30,461 bases of DNA from Fragilariopsis cylindrus CCMP1102. Its lineage: Eukaryota > Bacillariophyta > Bacillariophyceae > Bacillariales > Bacillariaceae. The translations under genes were made by a program, and so were the position numbers. The DNA is taken from assembly GCA_900095095.1 (NCBI GenBank), contig FMBT01000641.1, positions 1 through 30,461 on the forward strand. The letters run 5' to 3'. Of this stretch, positions 18,841-28,600 are shown piece by piece. Below the pieces are notes generated by a model. That model was not told the DNA's origin, searched no databases, and worked only from the letters and a program-made list of their open reading frames with translations. The number at the start of each line of letters is the position of its first letter. Position 1 is the first letter of the stretch.

Positions 18841-20940
18841 GTGACAGGATTGAAGCAATAAATAAATAATCACACACAACAACATACATACAAATTGGGA
18901 TGGATACAGACATGATGTAAATTCTTGTGCTCTCTACCTTGATGCTGATTAGCTTAAAAATAGCTACACTCACCCATCCATGTGTGCCATGCCATCATGA
19001 CATCACATATGTATTTTGTGTCTACTATACTGTCTTGTAACTGGCAAATGAAAATTTATGATGATGTGTCCTGGGATGGTGGATATAGTATATAATGTTT
19101 AGCTTGACCCTATATATTATGCGAATTGGAAAAAAGGTTTGCCTATGTATATGTACATGTGTAGAAAAAAATGTTGCAGATAATGCAAAATTAAATGACA
19201 CCACACACATAGATTAATTTGTTAGTGTGTAAATTCTTGTAATACTTCTTACACTCTTCACCTTAGCTTTTTGACACATATGTGCACTCACTGGAAAACA
19301 AATGATGCCTACTATGCTGCTGCCAGCTAATCAGCCAGCCACTAAATTCTTATTTCTTTGAGTCACAATATGAAGAGCTATGGTGTGTGTGTGCTTTCTT
19401 TCTGGGGTGGGGTGGGGGGGGTTAGTTTGGTTGTAGTGGATAAATATTTTCTGTGAAGATGCCAAAAAAAAACAGCAAAAGGTCAGTGTTGTGTGTAGTA
19501 GCAGGATGGCAAACAGGCAACACAATGTAAAGCACCAAACCTCCTCCGGTAGCTGATTGTTTCATCTACCAGGGTTCTCCAAAAAAAATGGTAGCAATTC
19601 TGCTGTTTCCAGTAGACCAACTTATAGTCTTCTTGACAAAACAAATAATAATATATTATGTCCCATGATGTGTTTAATTTGTGATGGCTGGATAGTATGG
19701 TTGAATTGATAGTAGGCAGAAACTGATACTGTGATGCACAAATATATTACCTATTATCATCAATGTGTTCCTCACATCAAATAAGAATGTTATCATAAAA
19801 GAAAAATCTCATCATGTACACATTTATTACATGATGGTGCAGCATAGTGCGGCGCAGTGCAGCAGCCATTACTGCAAGAACTGTTATCATTATTTCTTAC
19901 ATTGAACAGCAGCAGCTCAACTATCAATCAAAAAATTGAATAAGACAACACAACAAGCAAGATGATGAAGATTATGATTGGTGGGATTTGGTTCTACTAG
20001 AACACAAACAGAAACAGAAACACAAATCATGTGTGATTTTGATCAGATTTGGACTCCTGCCTCAACAGAAAATCCCATTTTCTCCAATTTCCTTGTGTTA
20101 TTAAGAGATTATGTTTTACATGCTGATACTTCTTCTTATGTTGTAATTGTTTGTTAGAGCACTGGTTAGTAATAGAGATATAGTTGTTTGGTCCCCCCCC
20201 TCCCCCCCCCCCCCTGTATTGTGCATTACTGGATGTGGATGGGAACTTGACATAAAAAAAATGGGTATGAACCATTTGCTGCTAGTGCACATACACCAGG
20301 GGCCAAATTTTGATGTGTCATGGGAACAATGGGAGGATCATCATAAGAGAGGAGAGGATAGACAAATGACATATGCCGTAAGGAAGAAAATCTTCAGTTT
20401 GAATGTAGATTGTCCTCTAGATACATGTTTTGTCCGTAGTACTTACATCATGGCAAAAAAGAAGAACTGCAACTAAAATAATATACAATTTTCGTTTTAA
20501 TGTTAACTCTATTTTAGACTCTCACCACACATATTTATGAAAGATAAATAGAGAATTTATAGGGAAGTATTGTATGAAGAGTAGATAAATGCTACCTCCT
20601 TGAACCTATAGGGCAATAGCTAGACCAATCATTCCAACAGTTTTTTGCTTGACCTATCACTAAAATCAGCTATCATAAGCATTGTGTAGGTATGTGTATT
20701 TGACAATTAGTTTGGTCCTGTACAGAATACTTATGTGGAGGTGCAACAAAAGAAGAAGAAGACGAAGAAAAAGGTATGTGTGTTTTGGAATGGGATGGGA
20801 GGATAACAAGTAAGATGCATGCTTCTGCCCCTTTCACACACTTTGTTACCAGTAGTCACTAACTTACTCCTTGTTGCACAGTATGATTTATTAAAATGCC
20901 ACATTACATCACACATACTGGTAGATCCACACCATGATGA
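18841..20940. other. CpG-depleted, gene-empty block
   Basis: About 2 kb with no convincing coding sequence. By hand count only about 8 CG dinucleotides fall in 18961-20940, whereas TG and CA are abundant; adjacent regions have many more. It also contains a G-rich tract at 19404-19421 and a C-rich tract at 20193-20214. The pattern suits an old cytosine-methylated region such as a mobile-element relic, but no terminal repeats, transposase or reverse transcriptase motif could be read. Confidence 0.6.
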
Positions 20941-21516
20941 TCGTAGTTAGAAGAACGTAAAAGGAACCCATCGTGCCGGATCCTGCAACGCAGCACAGGC
21001 ATTATTAGAGGTATGTGGCATTATCTTCAGTTGTGGGCTGGGCAGAGCCGCTATACGGATTCTATACAATTCGATTCGATACGATTGGCGATGATGACGA
21101 TTCATCTCATGCCTACTACCACTACAACTATTGCAACTCTTAAAGGAGAATGAAGCGATACGAGGCGATTGAACAATCGATACGCCATTCCAAACAAAAC
21201 CATGCTATCAAAGGACTGGAATGGGTGTCCCTGCCCTACCCAATATACACGGCAAAATGATAATTAGAAGAAACTTCTCATTATCTATAGTATATTATTA
21301 CCGTATTATATTATTGTGTTTATTCATTACAAGTACTTTCATTTGACTTTAATTTTCTTTCTTCTTCTTTTTCAAATGTTGAAAGTTGCATGTAGCGTTA
21401 GTCTCCATTCAAACATAGGGCATAATGTATTATTGCACGTACGGTATGCTGTTTTTTACTTATCTTTTCTTTTTTCTCGTGAAATGAATTGTTTATCTTT
21501 AAAAAAATCCCCCTGC
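20941..21516. other. 3' flank of the RBM42-like gene
   Basis: CpG content returns to normal at about 20941. A 36-residue ATG frame at 21150-21260 (plus), MKRYEAIEQSIRHSKQNHAI onwards, has protein-like composition but nothing else to support it. No structured RNA is evident. Confidence 0.4.
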
Positions 21517-22578
21517 CTACCTTCCACTTCTACCATTATTCCATCGTTGTTGTTTTTTACTTTCTTTCTTTTGTTTTTTTTGGACAGTATTTCTATTCCG
21601 ATCTTGCCAATCACTACGTTTGACACGGATGGGTCGTGATCCTAACCATGTTTGATCTTGTTCTCGCATGGCTTTTGCACAATCTAATGGTTGTAAAAAG
21701 GACACAAACCCAAATCCTTTACTTTCTTTATTTTTCTTAGCATCGCGGATAATTTTAGACATGGCGACCGAGGCATACTTCGAGGAAAAATGATCAAATA
21801 ATGCTTCATCCGAGACATCGGCACCTAAATTACCAACAAATAAACGAAAATCATTGGCTGGCCATTCCGATAAGGTAGAATCGACCCATGATTTACCAGC
21901 CGCCATTCGAACAACTGGTTTATTCATATTTGTACTATTATTATTATTATTTTGTTGAGTCTGTGCTTGTGAGGGTGCTGGTGGCATCGGACCAGGTGGT
22001 AGTGGTGGCATTGGCATTGGCATCGGACCAGATGGCAATGGTGGTAAATTAGTGTTAATGTTATTCGAACCAGACGATGCATTACTTTGCGGTCCGAAAT
22101 ACGCATCACCGATCATTTGTTGTTGTTGTTGTTGTTGATGATGATGATTATAATTGTTGTTGTTGTTGTTATTATTCATTGGAGGTGGTGGTGGCGGCGG
22201 TGGTGGTAGTGAGACGTCGGTGGAAGAAGATTGTTTCTGTTGAATTTTTTTGGATGCAGCCGATGCAGCTACAACAGCACCTCTCGGTCGAACATAAGCA
22301 GTCGATGCTGGTGCTGATGCTGCAGCAGCAGCAGCAGCTGATGCCGCAGTCTTGATCCGTTTTGCTGGTGGTAGCTCTACTGAAACCACTCCTTGATCTT
22401 GGTCTTGTACTTCTTTCTCCGCGTCATCCACAGCACTATCATCATCGCTGTCCTTCTTCTCATCAACAGCACCATCATCGCTACCTTCCTTATTCTGCTT
22501 CACGTCGTCAGAAACATCATCGATGTCAGCTTCCGCATCTTCAATATCATTGAAAAAATCATCTAAATCGTCTGCCAT
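21517..22578 (-). CDS. RBM42: RBM42-like RNA-binding protein (single RRM)
   Basis: Single exon. I start it at the ATG at 22578 (MADDLDDFF) rather than the one nine codons upstream, giving 353 residues. Order: an acidic N-terminus, PPAKRIK (a nuclear-localisation-type cluster), poly-Ala, poly-Pro, poly-Asn, His/Gln runs and a Pro/Met-rich stretch, then the conserved C-terminal module. That module starts AAGKSWVDSTLSEWPANDF and runs into an RRM with RNP2 RLFVGNL and RNP1 SKGFGFVSF (about residues 244-322), then GSRPIRVKRSDWQDRN and a basic tail. The Trp-x-Asp...Leu-x-Glu-Trp lead-in and the GSRPI...W ending are the RBM42 signature. RBM42 relatives act in splicing and mRNA metabolism. Homopolymer runs are encoded by triplet microsatellites (GTT, TGA, GGT on the plus strand). 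Confidence 0.93.
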   Translation of the reverse strand: MADDLDDFFNDIEDAEADIDDVSDDVKQNKEGSDDGAVDEKKDSDDDSAVDDAEKEVQDQDQGVVSVELPPAKRIKTAASAAAAAAASAPASTAYVRPRGAVVAASAASKKIQQKQSSSTDVSLPPPPPPPPPMNNNNNNNNYNHHHQQQQQQQMIGDAYFGPQSNASSGSNNINTNLPPLPSGPMPMPMPPLPPGPMPPAPSQAQTQQNNNNNSTNMNKPVVRMAAGKSWVDSTLSEWPANDFRLFVGNLGADVSDEALFDHFSSKYASVAMSKIIRDAKKNKESKGFGFVSFLQPLDCAKAMREQDQTWLGSRPIRVKRSDWQDRNRNTVQKKQKKESKKQQRWNNGRSGR

Positions 22579-23108
22579 ATTTAAAATAAAATTTGAATGA
22601 ATCACGGTACCTTTCTATCTAACTGTACTACTCTTTCTTCTTGTTTATTTTGCCTCGTAAGGGTGGAAGTTGACGAAACGCTTTCTACAATTTGTATTGA
22701 GCTAGCTTGCGCTTAACGGTATGCTTCAATTCGAGTTGCCATTTTGGTTACAGTATAAAAAATGTGTATTGTTGTTTGTGTGGCGCCAATTTTTCGGGTG
22801 CTCTGGGAATTTGATTAATCAATTTTCTAATCGAACAACAACAACTCGGGATTCAATTAGTTTAGTGACTGATTGATTCAAATTCCTTCACCAAGCTTCT
22901 TCTGCTTTCGATATACTGTACACGCTTCGGTACACATCGTTGAAAACAATTTCTGTAACAACGACACCGACGATGAGCAAAACAAAACAAAACAGAACAG
23001 CAACATCATTCAATAGACAATACCAAACCGCAACTTTCAATATATTCAATACAAGGGGGAATATAACCATACATACATACAAATTAAATAAATCAAACGA
23101 TAGCAAAG
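22579..23108. promoter_or_regulatory. Shared promoter region of RBM42-like and RPT1 genes
   Basis: About 530 bp between two divergent housekeeping genes. A GGCGCCAA word followed by TTTTTCG at about 22782-22796 resembles an E2F-type site, and the RPT1 start codon sits in AAGATGGCGGC. These are motif resemblances only. Confidence 0.35.
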
Positions 23109-25322
23109 ATGGCGGCCGGTGAATGTCAAACAGGAAATAAAAATGATTATGATACTGTAAGTTGAAAAGTGTTTTGTTTTTGTTTGTGAGGTGACGAGAA
23201 CACAATCGTATCGTTTGTCTTGGTTCTAGCTCTCTTTTGAAATTTGTGTATTTTGTACCAACAATCCATCTAGGCATACTGTGCACACACACACACACAA
23301 CGAAAAAATGAATATACTACGTTTAATTTAATTTAATTGATTGAAAAGAAGAAGAAAAAAATTGAGATCATTCCCGTCTCTATTTTGTTCATCATTCATT
23401 CATTCGTTGTACGCTTTTAACAAGGCAGGATCGCTTCTTCCTCCTCCATATTTATACCTAATATCATCGGAAACATCAAATACAAAAGGATCGTTGTCTC
23501 GCGTGTGTTCTATGTTTGATTTTCGCCTCCTTTCTCTTCATTTCCGATTTCGGAAACGAAACAAAAAAAAACGACCTACGCACGCAACAATTGATCCCCA
23601 GTTCGGACGGAACGTCCCATTTTCTCAGTCTGGTCAATTACAAAAGGACGATACACACTCTGTTTCTGCTTTTCCCTTGCGCCAATTCTAGATCTTTTGT
23701 TTGATTTCCTTCCCCCCGCTTTTACTAAAACATCTAGGGAAGTAGGAAAGCGAAAGAGATCCAGAATTGACCAAAGGAAACGACATAACCCAATCCTCTT
23801 TTTTTATTCGTTCGTTCGTTCGTTCGTTCGTTCGTTCGTTCGTTCGTTCGTTCGTTCGTTCGTTCCGCCATTTATTATGTTAGATACTCGATAAGAGAAA
23901 AACGATGCCGACTTTCTTTCTATATCGTCCTTTTTTCTTACCTTTATCTCTCCATATTTTATTTTATCATTTTAATTCTATTTTGATAATTAGGATAAAG
24001 CAGATGATGCACCACCACCATTAGATGAAGGTGATATTGCTTTATTGAAATCCTATGGATTAGGTCCCTATTCGACCTCCATTAAAACATTAGAAGAAGA
24101 AATTAAAAAACATCAAGAGGAAGTCAAAAAATTAATTGGTATTAAAGAAAGTGATACCGGATTAAGTCCACCGTCCATGTGGGATTTAGTAGGTGATAAA
24201 CAAATGATGTCCGAGGAGGCACCACTGCAAGTGGCACGATGTACGAAAATAATTTCTGGTGAGGATGCTGCCGAAGCAGCACCAGCCGGGGGTGGTGGTG
24301 CTGCAGCAGCACCCAGTGGTGCAGCTGCTACTGTTCCCAACAAGTATGTGATTAATGTCAAACAAATTGCGAAATTTGTGGTGGGATTAGGTGAAAAAGT
24401 GGCACCCACCGATATTGAAGAAGGGATGAGAGTGGGTGTAGATCGATCGAAATATTCGATACAAATTCCATTACCACCTAAAATTGATCCCACCGTTTCC
24501 TTAATGACCGTGGAAGATAAACCAGATGTGACCTATGATGATGTGGGTGGTGCGAAAGATGCATTATTAAAATTACGGGAAGTATTAGAAACACCCTTAT
24601 TACATCCGGAACGATTTGTGACATTAGGTATTGAACCACCCAAAGGTATTTTATTGTATGGTCCACCCGGAACTGGTAAAACATTAACAGCACGTGCTGT
24701 TGCCAATCGAACCGATGCCTGTTTTATTCGTGTGATTGGATCGGAATTAGTACAAAAATATGTCGGTGAGGGTGCTCGGATGGTCCGTGAATTATTTACC
24801 ATGGCACGATCGAAACGTGCTTGTATTGTGTTCTTTGATGAAATTGATGCGATTGGTGGTGCACGGGGTGGTGCTGATGGTGATAATGGTTCCGACAATG
24901 AAGTACAACGTACGATGCTGCAAATTGTGACCGAATTGGATGGATTTGATGCACGTGGTAATATTAAGGTCTTGATGGCCACCAATCGACCCGATACATT
25001 AGATCCGGCATTAATGCGACCCGGTCGTCTGGATCGTAAAGTGGAATTTGGATTACCGGACTTAGAAGGTCGGGGTCATATTTTAAGAATTCATTCCAAA
25101 CGTATGAATTGTGATCGAGATATTCGATTTGAATTAATTGCACGATTATGTCCAAATACGACCGGTGCCGAACTACATAGTGTGTGTACCGAAGCTGGGA
25201 TGTTTTCAATTCGTGCCAGACGCAAATCGGTGAGTGAAAAAGATTTCTTAGAATCTGTCAATAAAGTTATTAAGGGATATAAAAAATTCAGTGCCACACC
25301 AAAATATATGGTATACAATTAA
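23109..25322 (+). CDS. RPT1: 26S proteasome regulatory ATPase RPT1 (PSMC2)
   Basis: One of six AAA+ subunits of the 19S base that unfold ubiquitinated proteins and feed them into the 20S core. Exon 1 is 23109-23156 (16 codons, [16 protein letters not shown]) with a GTAAGT donor. Exon 2 begins at 23994 after a TAATTAG acceptor with the RPT1 block [16 protein letters not shown]. Total 458 residues. An N-terminal coiled coil is followed by [10 protein letters not shown]-type sequence ([17 protein letters not shown]), then VARCTKII and an Ala/Gly/Pro-rich insert (about 108-130) absent from the animal protein. Then come [13 protein letters not shown] and the AAA module: Walker A GPPGTGKT (239-246), Walker [13 protein letters not shown] (DEID 298-301), sensor ATNRP, arginine-finger region RPGRLDRK and C-terminal YMVYN. 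Codon use is strongly biased (Leu mostly TTA), as expected of a highly expressed gene. Confidence 0.97.
23157..23993 (+). repeat. 837-nt RPT1 intron containing a (TTCG)n microsatellite
   Basis: Canonical GTAAGT...TTAG intron, several times longer than any other intron in the window. It contains a TTCG tandem repeat of about 14 units at 23807-23864 and otherwise pyrimidine-rich sequence. Open frames inside it are intronic. Confidence 0.85.
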
Positions 25323-26267
25323 ATAAATCGAAATAAACAACAACAACAACAAGAAGTGAATACATAAACCAAAACCGTCGTCTATAGAATGACGATGATG
25401 TCGATTTAGCAATTCTGGTACTCACCATTTTGTACTAACGAATCCGATCGATTCAGATCAAATCAAAAGACAAGAAACGATGAATGAGCATACAAATTTA
25501 TCGTTTTCAAAAGCAAAAGCAAAATCATAATCATATCACCATTCAAATAATATATAATAATATTAATAGTAAAAAAGCAATACAATACAATACAATACAA
25601 TGCAAAAGTATGCGTTTTCATTCATTAATGCTCTTGCTAGCTATCTAGCTAACATCATTCTTTTTTTAAAATCGTACACACCTATCTACTAGTTATATAG
25701 AGGGTGTATACCATTTACAATTCTTCAATAGACGATTCTCTATGGCATGTTTTTCACAAGGCATAGGAAGCACCGACCAAACTAAGATACGACGACGGCA
25801 GATTTAGAACAGGAGGAAAAGGGACCGACAAGGGGCTATCGAAAGGATCAACTTCCAACGAGATACACCAAAGGATGGGAAGACCTAACATGTGTGATAT
25901 CAACGCACGGATAAAACGGTCAGAATGTTTCCAATCATATCAAAAAGAGAAATGTAGTACACACCATGGCAATACTTCTATATATAAGATTTTGTATCTC
26001 TTTAGCTACAGGAACAAAACGAATTAGAAGATAGATGTTGGTAGAGAATAGTAGTAGTAACTTTTTCTTTAGAACAGTATGAATTTTATTAACTATGAAT
26101 GCCTTCCTATTCATTTACCTACTTCAGCTATTGAATACAGCAGTTGATGGATAGATGATAGATAGATGATGGATGCGTAATGAATAATGGACGTTGTTGA
26201 AGGAATGAATTTAGAAGAAAAAAGAAAACACAGGTACGATGTATTGTATTGTAGAATAATATCATCC
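25323..26267. other. Convergent intergenic region, left end of the segmental duplication
   Basis: 3' flank of RPT1, with a (CAATA)n run at about 25578-25602 and an imperfect CTAGCTAG motif near 25634-25650. From about 25930 (TTTCCAATCATATCAAAAAG) the sequence is matched by 27443 onwards, marking the left part of the duplicated unit. Confidence 0.5.
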
Positions 26268-26693
26268 TTATGCAATTGCAACAAATGCAGTAGTAACAGC
26301 TGCAATTCCAACCATTGACGACATCAACAATGATGCTGATGATACAGCAGATGGTGCGGCAACATTCTCCATATCATCAGGACCTTTGTCAGTGACCGTT
26401 TCACCAGCGACTTCTTGTCCATCATCAGGACCTGTGTCAGTTTTCTTTTCGCCTTCTTCATTAGGATCGCCAATATCAACATCATCCGGGATCTCAGTTT
26501 CATTACTGTCTTTTCCAATTCCAAGATAAGCACCTACCGCATTCACATTGTCAACTCCCTGATTATAAGCATTGGTGAGATCACCTGCTAAAGTAGCAGC
26601 AGCATGCACACCACCGTTACTGTTGTTGGACGTCATCGCCATCGTTGCTAATACAGCGACAATATATTTCGAGGAAAAGATTCGGATCATCAT
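26268..26693 (-). CDS. Small secreted protein with GPI-anchor-like tail (copy 1)
   Basis: I do not recognise a family. Starting at ATG 26693 gives 141 residues. The N-terminus (MMIRIFSSKYIVAVLATMAM, then Asn/Ser and a GGVHA-AA site) looks like a cleaved signal peptide ending near residue 31. The middle is acidic and soluble, with two related segments (TDTGPDDGQEVAGETV and TDKGPDDMENVA). The C-terminus SSASLLMSSMVGIAAVTTAF and a few residues more ends in a hydrophobic segment at the very end of the chain, as in GPI-anchor signals. It probably ends up on the cell surface or in the wall. A broken paralogue lies 1.4 kb upstream on the same strand. Confidence 0.65.
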   Translation of the reverse strand: MMIRIFSSKYIVAVLATMAMTSNNSNGGVHAAATLAGDLTNAYNQGVDNVNAVGAYLGIGKDSNETEIPDDVDIGDPNEEGEKKTDTGPDDGQEVAGETVTDKGPDDMENVAAPSAVSSASLLMSSMVGIAAVTTAFVAIA

Positions 26694-27657
26694 GATGTTT
26701 GTTGTTTGTTGTTTGTTGTTGTTGTTTGTTGGATGCTTTGTTTTATTTCTTATCTTAAAAGTTATTGTGTCTATGATGTGTGGTTTATCTTTTTTTGATT
26801 TTACGTAAAATAACACTCCGCATGTGTACAACCGGGGAAGAACAAAGAAATTTATTCATGATCTTTTGTAACAAAGCAGTGAGTGTTGAATAAGATTGAT
26901 CATTACTTTTTTCGGCCAAGTTCTTGCATGAAAGAATATTAGCGCTTGAGAGAACTGGTGGCGCCAAATTAACGGACAACAAAGTTCTTGCACTAGTTTA
27001 CACTTACTTAATCCTTTCAATGACAAAGCACTTGAAAGAACTGGTAGCGCCAAAGTAACGGACAAAAAAAGAAAGAATAAACACTCTAAATAAGCGAAAC
27101 AGAAGATGGCTACTTATGATATCGAGATGACACCGATTTTCGCTTCTTGACATACAGTACGCACTTTTCCCATTTCGCGATCGAGAATGACGACAACCGA
27201 TGTTCGCGCTTTTGGCATGGACTTCCGACACGGACAGATTTAACGTGCACGCCGTAAAACGGCAGGAGAGTCAATCATGCATGAGTCCGAGGTCAGGTCG
27301 AACAGCTTTTAGTTTTTAAGATTTATATGCGAATGTTTGGATCATCGACCTTACGTGGACGAAGAGCTAAACATGACGTTATGATATACAGTACAGTACC
27401 ACCACATGGGTTAAAAACGGGCTCTAGTAGTACTGTAGAAGGTTTCCAATCGTATCAATAAGAGAAACACTCCTGTAAATAACAGTAACACACGCATCAG
27501 TTGAAAATATAGCTATAGGATAATTATAACTTTTTAAAACAATATATATTTATGGTATCTTAATAATCATAAATTATGATGGATGTGTAACGAAAATACT
27601 AACGAACATTGTTGAATGACTTTAAACAAATTGGTACGGTCATTGTGGAAATAATGA
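26694..27657. other. Spacer between the duplicated genes
   Basis: Upstream flank of copy 1. It holds two related segments about 86 bp apart (26945-26984 and 27031-27071), each with CTTGA-AGAACTGGT-GCGCCAAA-TAACGGACAA, probably promoter-associated. Short frames on both strands are not convincing. Confidence 0.45.
26945..27071. promoter_or_regulatory. Repeated GCGCCAAA-TAACGG element (two copies, third at 28471)
   Basis: A segment of about 40 bp at 26945-26984 recurs at 27031-27071 with a few changes, and a partial copy lies at 28471-28497 in duplication unit 2. The GCGCCAAA core resembles an E2F-type site. A similar GGCGCCAA word lies upstream of the RBM42-like gene near 22782. Confidence 0.35.
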
Positions 27658-28129
27658 TTATGCAATTGCAACAAATGCAGTAGTAACAGCTGCAATTCCA
27701 ATCATTGACGACGTCAACAATGATGCTGATGATACATCAGCTACATCACCCATGGCATTGCTTACTGCATCATTTGCCGTATCCATGGCAGTGCTTACTG
27801 CATCATTTGCCGTATCCATCGCATCGTTTACTGCACCAGTGCCGTAATCCTTCGCATCGTTTACTGCATCAGCTGAGCCGTATCCTTCGCCATCGCTTAC
27901 TGTATCAGCTGCATCTTCCAGTTGCAGCAGCTGCCGTATCCGCCGCAATCAGCCACCGCAGTATATTGCTGTTTTCGCCGGACTCCTCTAGCCGCACTAT
28001 AATTGTATCACCATCTCCCTTATCAGCATACAAAAACACCGTTACTGTTGTTTGATGTTGTACGTCATCGTCATCGCCATTAATGCTAATGCACGACAAT
28101 ATAACTTCGAGGAAAGATACGATCATCAT
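27658..28129 (-). pseudogene. Small secreted protein, broken copy 2
   Basis: The start at 28129 (ATGATGATCG) aligns base by base with copy 1 (TCTT-CCTCGAA, ATATTGTCG, GGCGATGACG, CAACAGTAACGGTG), but small indels throw the signal-peptide frame off and the ATG frame stops at 27905. From 27948 a different frame, without an ATG, reads into an 11-residue repeat region (NDAMDTANDAVSTA type) and then SSASLLTSSMIGIAAVTTAF to the stop at 27658, almost the same tail as copy 1. Unless an unseen splice restores the frame, this copy is a pseudogene. Confidence 0.6.
27755..27915 (-). repeat. In-frame 33-bp minisatellite in copy 2
   Basis: About five imperfect units of roughly 33 bp (each containing a TTTACTGCATCA-like start and GCCGTATCC) encode an 11-residue Ala/Asn/Asp/Thr repeat. 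Copy 1 lacks this array. Confidence 0.8.
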
Positions 28130-28600
28130 GATTTATTCTTTGTTGGATTTTGTTTTAATTCTTATCGTAAATTATTTTATAAATTTGGATTTTATGGCTG
28201 TTCGTCGTTGTTAACTTTTCTGCCAATACATTCCGCGGTGTATAAAAGAACAAAAAGAAATTTATTCATGTTTGCTTTCGTACACTATAACAAAAACAGT
28301 GAGTGTGAATAAGATTGATCGTAAGGTTTTAGGCGAAGTTCTGATACTCGATTGGATTCTTGACTTCACTATTCCACTCTGGCAAGTTTTTACTACTAAA
28401 CTTACTGTTCAATATTAATAATGATAGATGATCGCCACATTTACCTACAGCACAGTAGATAATTAAGAATTATGCGCCAATAACGAACAAAAAGAACAAA
28501 TAAACACGTGCACGACTGATGGTTCGCTCGAGATGACACATCACGGTAGTAACATACGAACCTTAGGTATAAATTGCGATACCACTACATTGTTTAATTA
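28130..28600. other. Upstream flank of copy 2
   Basis: Right part of duplication unit 2, including TATAAAAGAACAAAAAG near 28241 (TATA-like) and the partial GCGCCAA element at 28471-28497. No gene. Confidence 0.45.

Larger units (their letters stand above)
25930..28560. repeat. Tandem segmental duplication, two diverged units of about 1.1 kb
   Basis: Unit 1 (about 25930-27150) and unit 2 (about 27440-28560) match in order. Both contain TTTCCAATC-TATCAA-AAGAGAAA, the 3' end of the secreted-protein gene, its start region, then GAAATTTATTCATG, CAGTGAGTGT-GAATAAGATTGAT, the GCGCCAA-TAACG element and CGAGATGACAC. The noncoding parts have many differences and indels, so the duplication is not very recent. 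Confidence 0.8.

Noticed and set aside
18425-18973. 182-codon minus-strand frame upstream of the ABHD17-type gene
   Set aside because: No domain, erratic Cys/His/Ile-rich composition, and it crosses the boundary into CpG-depleted noncoding sequence.
20147-20476. 109-codon plus-strand frame with a Pro run
   Set aside because: Its Pro run is the C-rich tract; it sits in CpG-depleted sequence and shows no conserved features.
22888-23298. 136-codon minus-strand frame upstream of RPT1
   Set aside because: Overlaps RPT1 exon 1 and the shared promoter; hydrophobic low-complexity with no motif.
23341-23894. Plus-strand frames including a Phe-Val-Arg-Ser repeat protein
   Set aside because: Lie within the RPT1 intron; the repeat is only the TTCG microsatellite read as codons.
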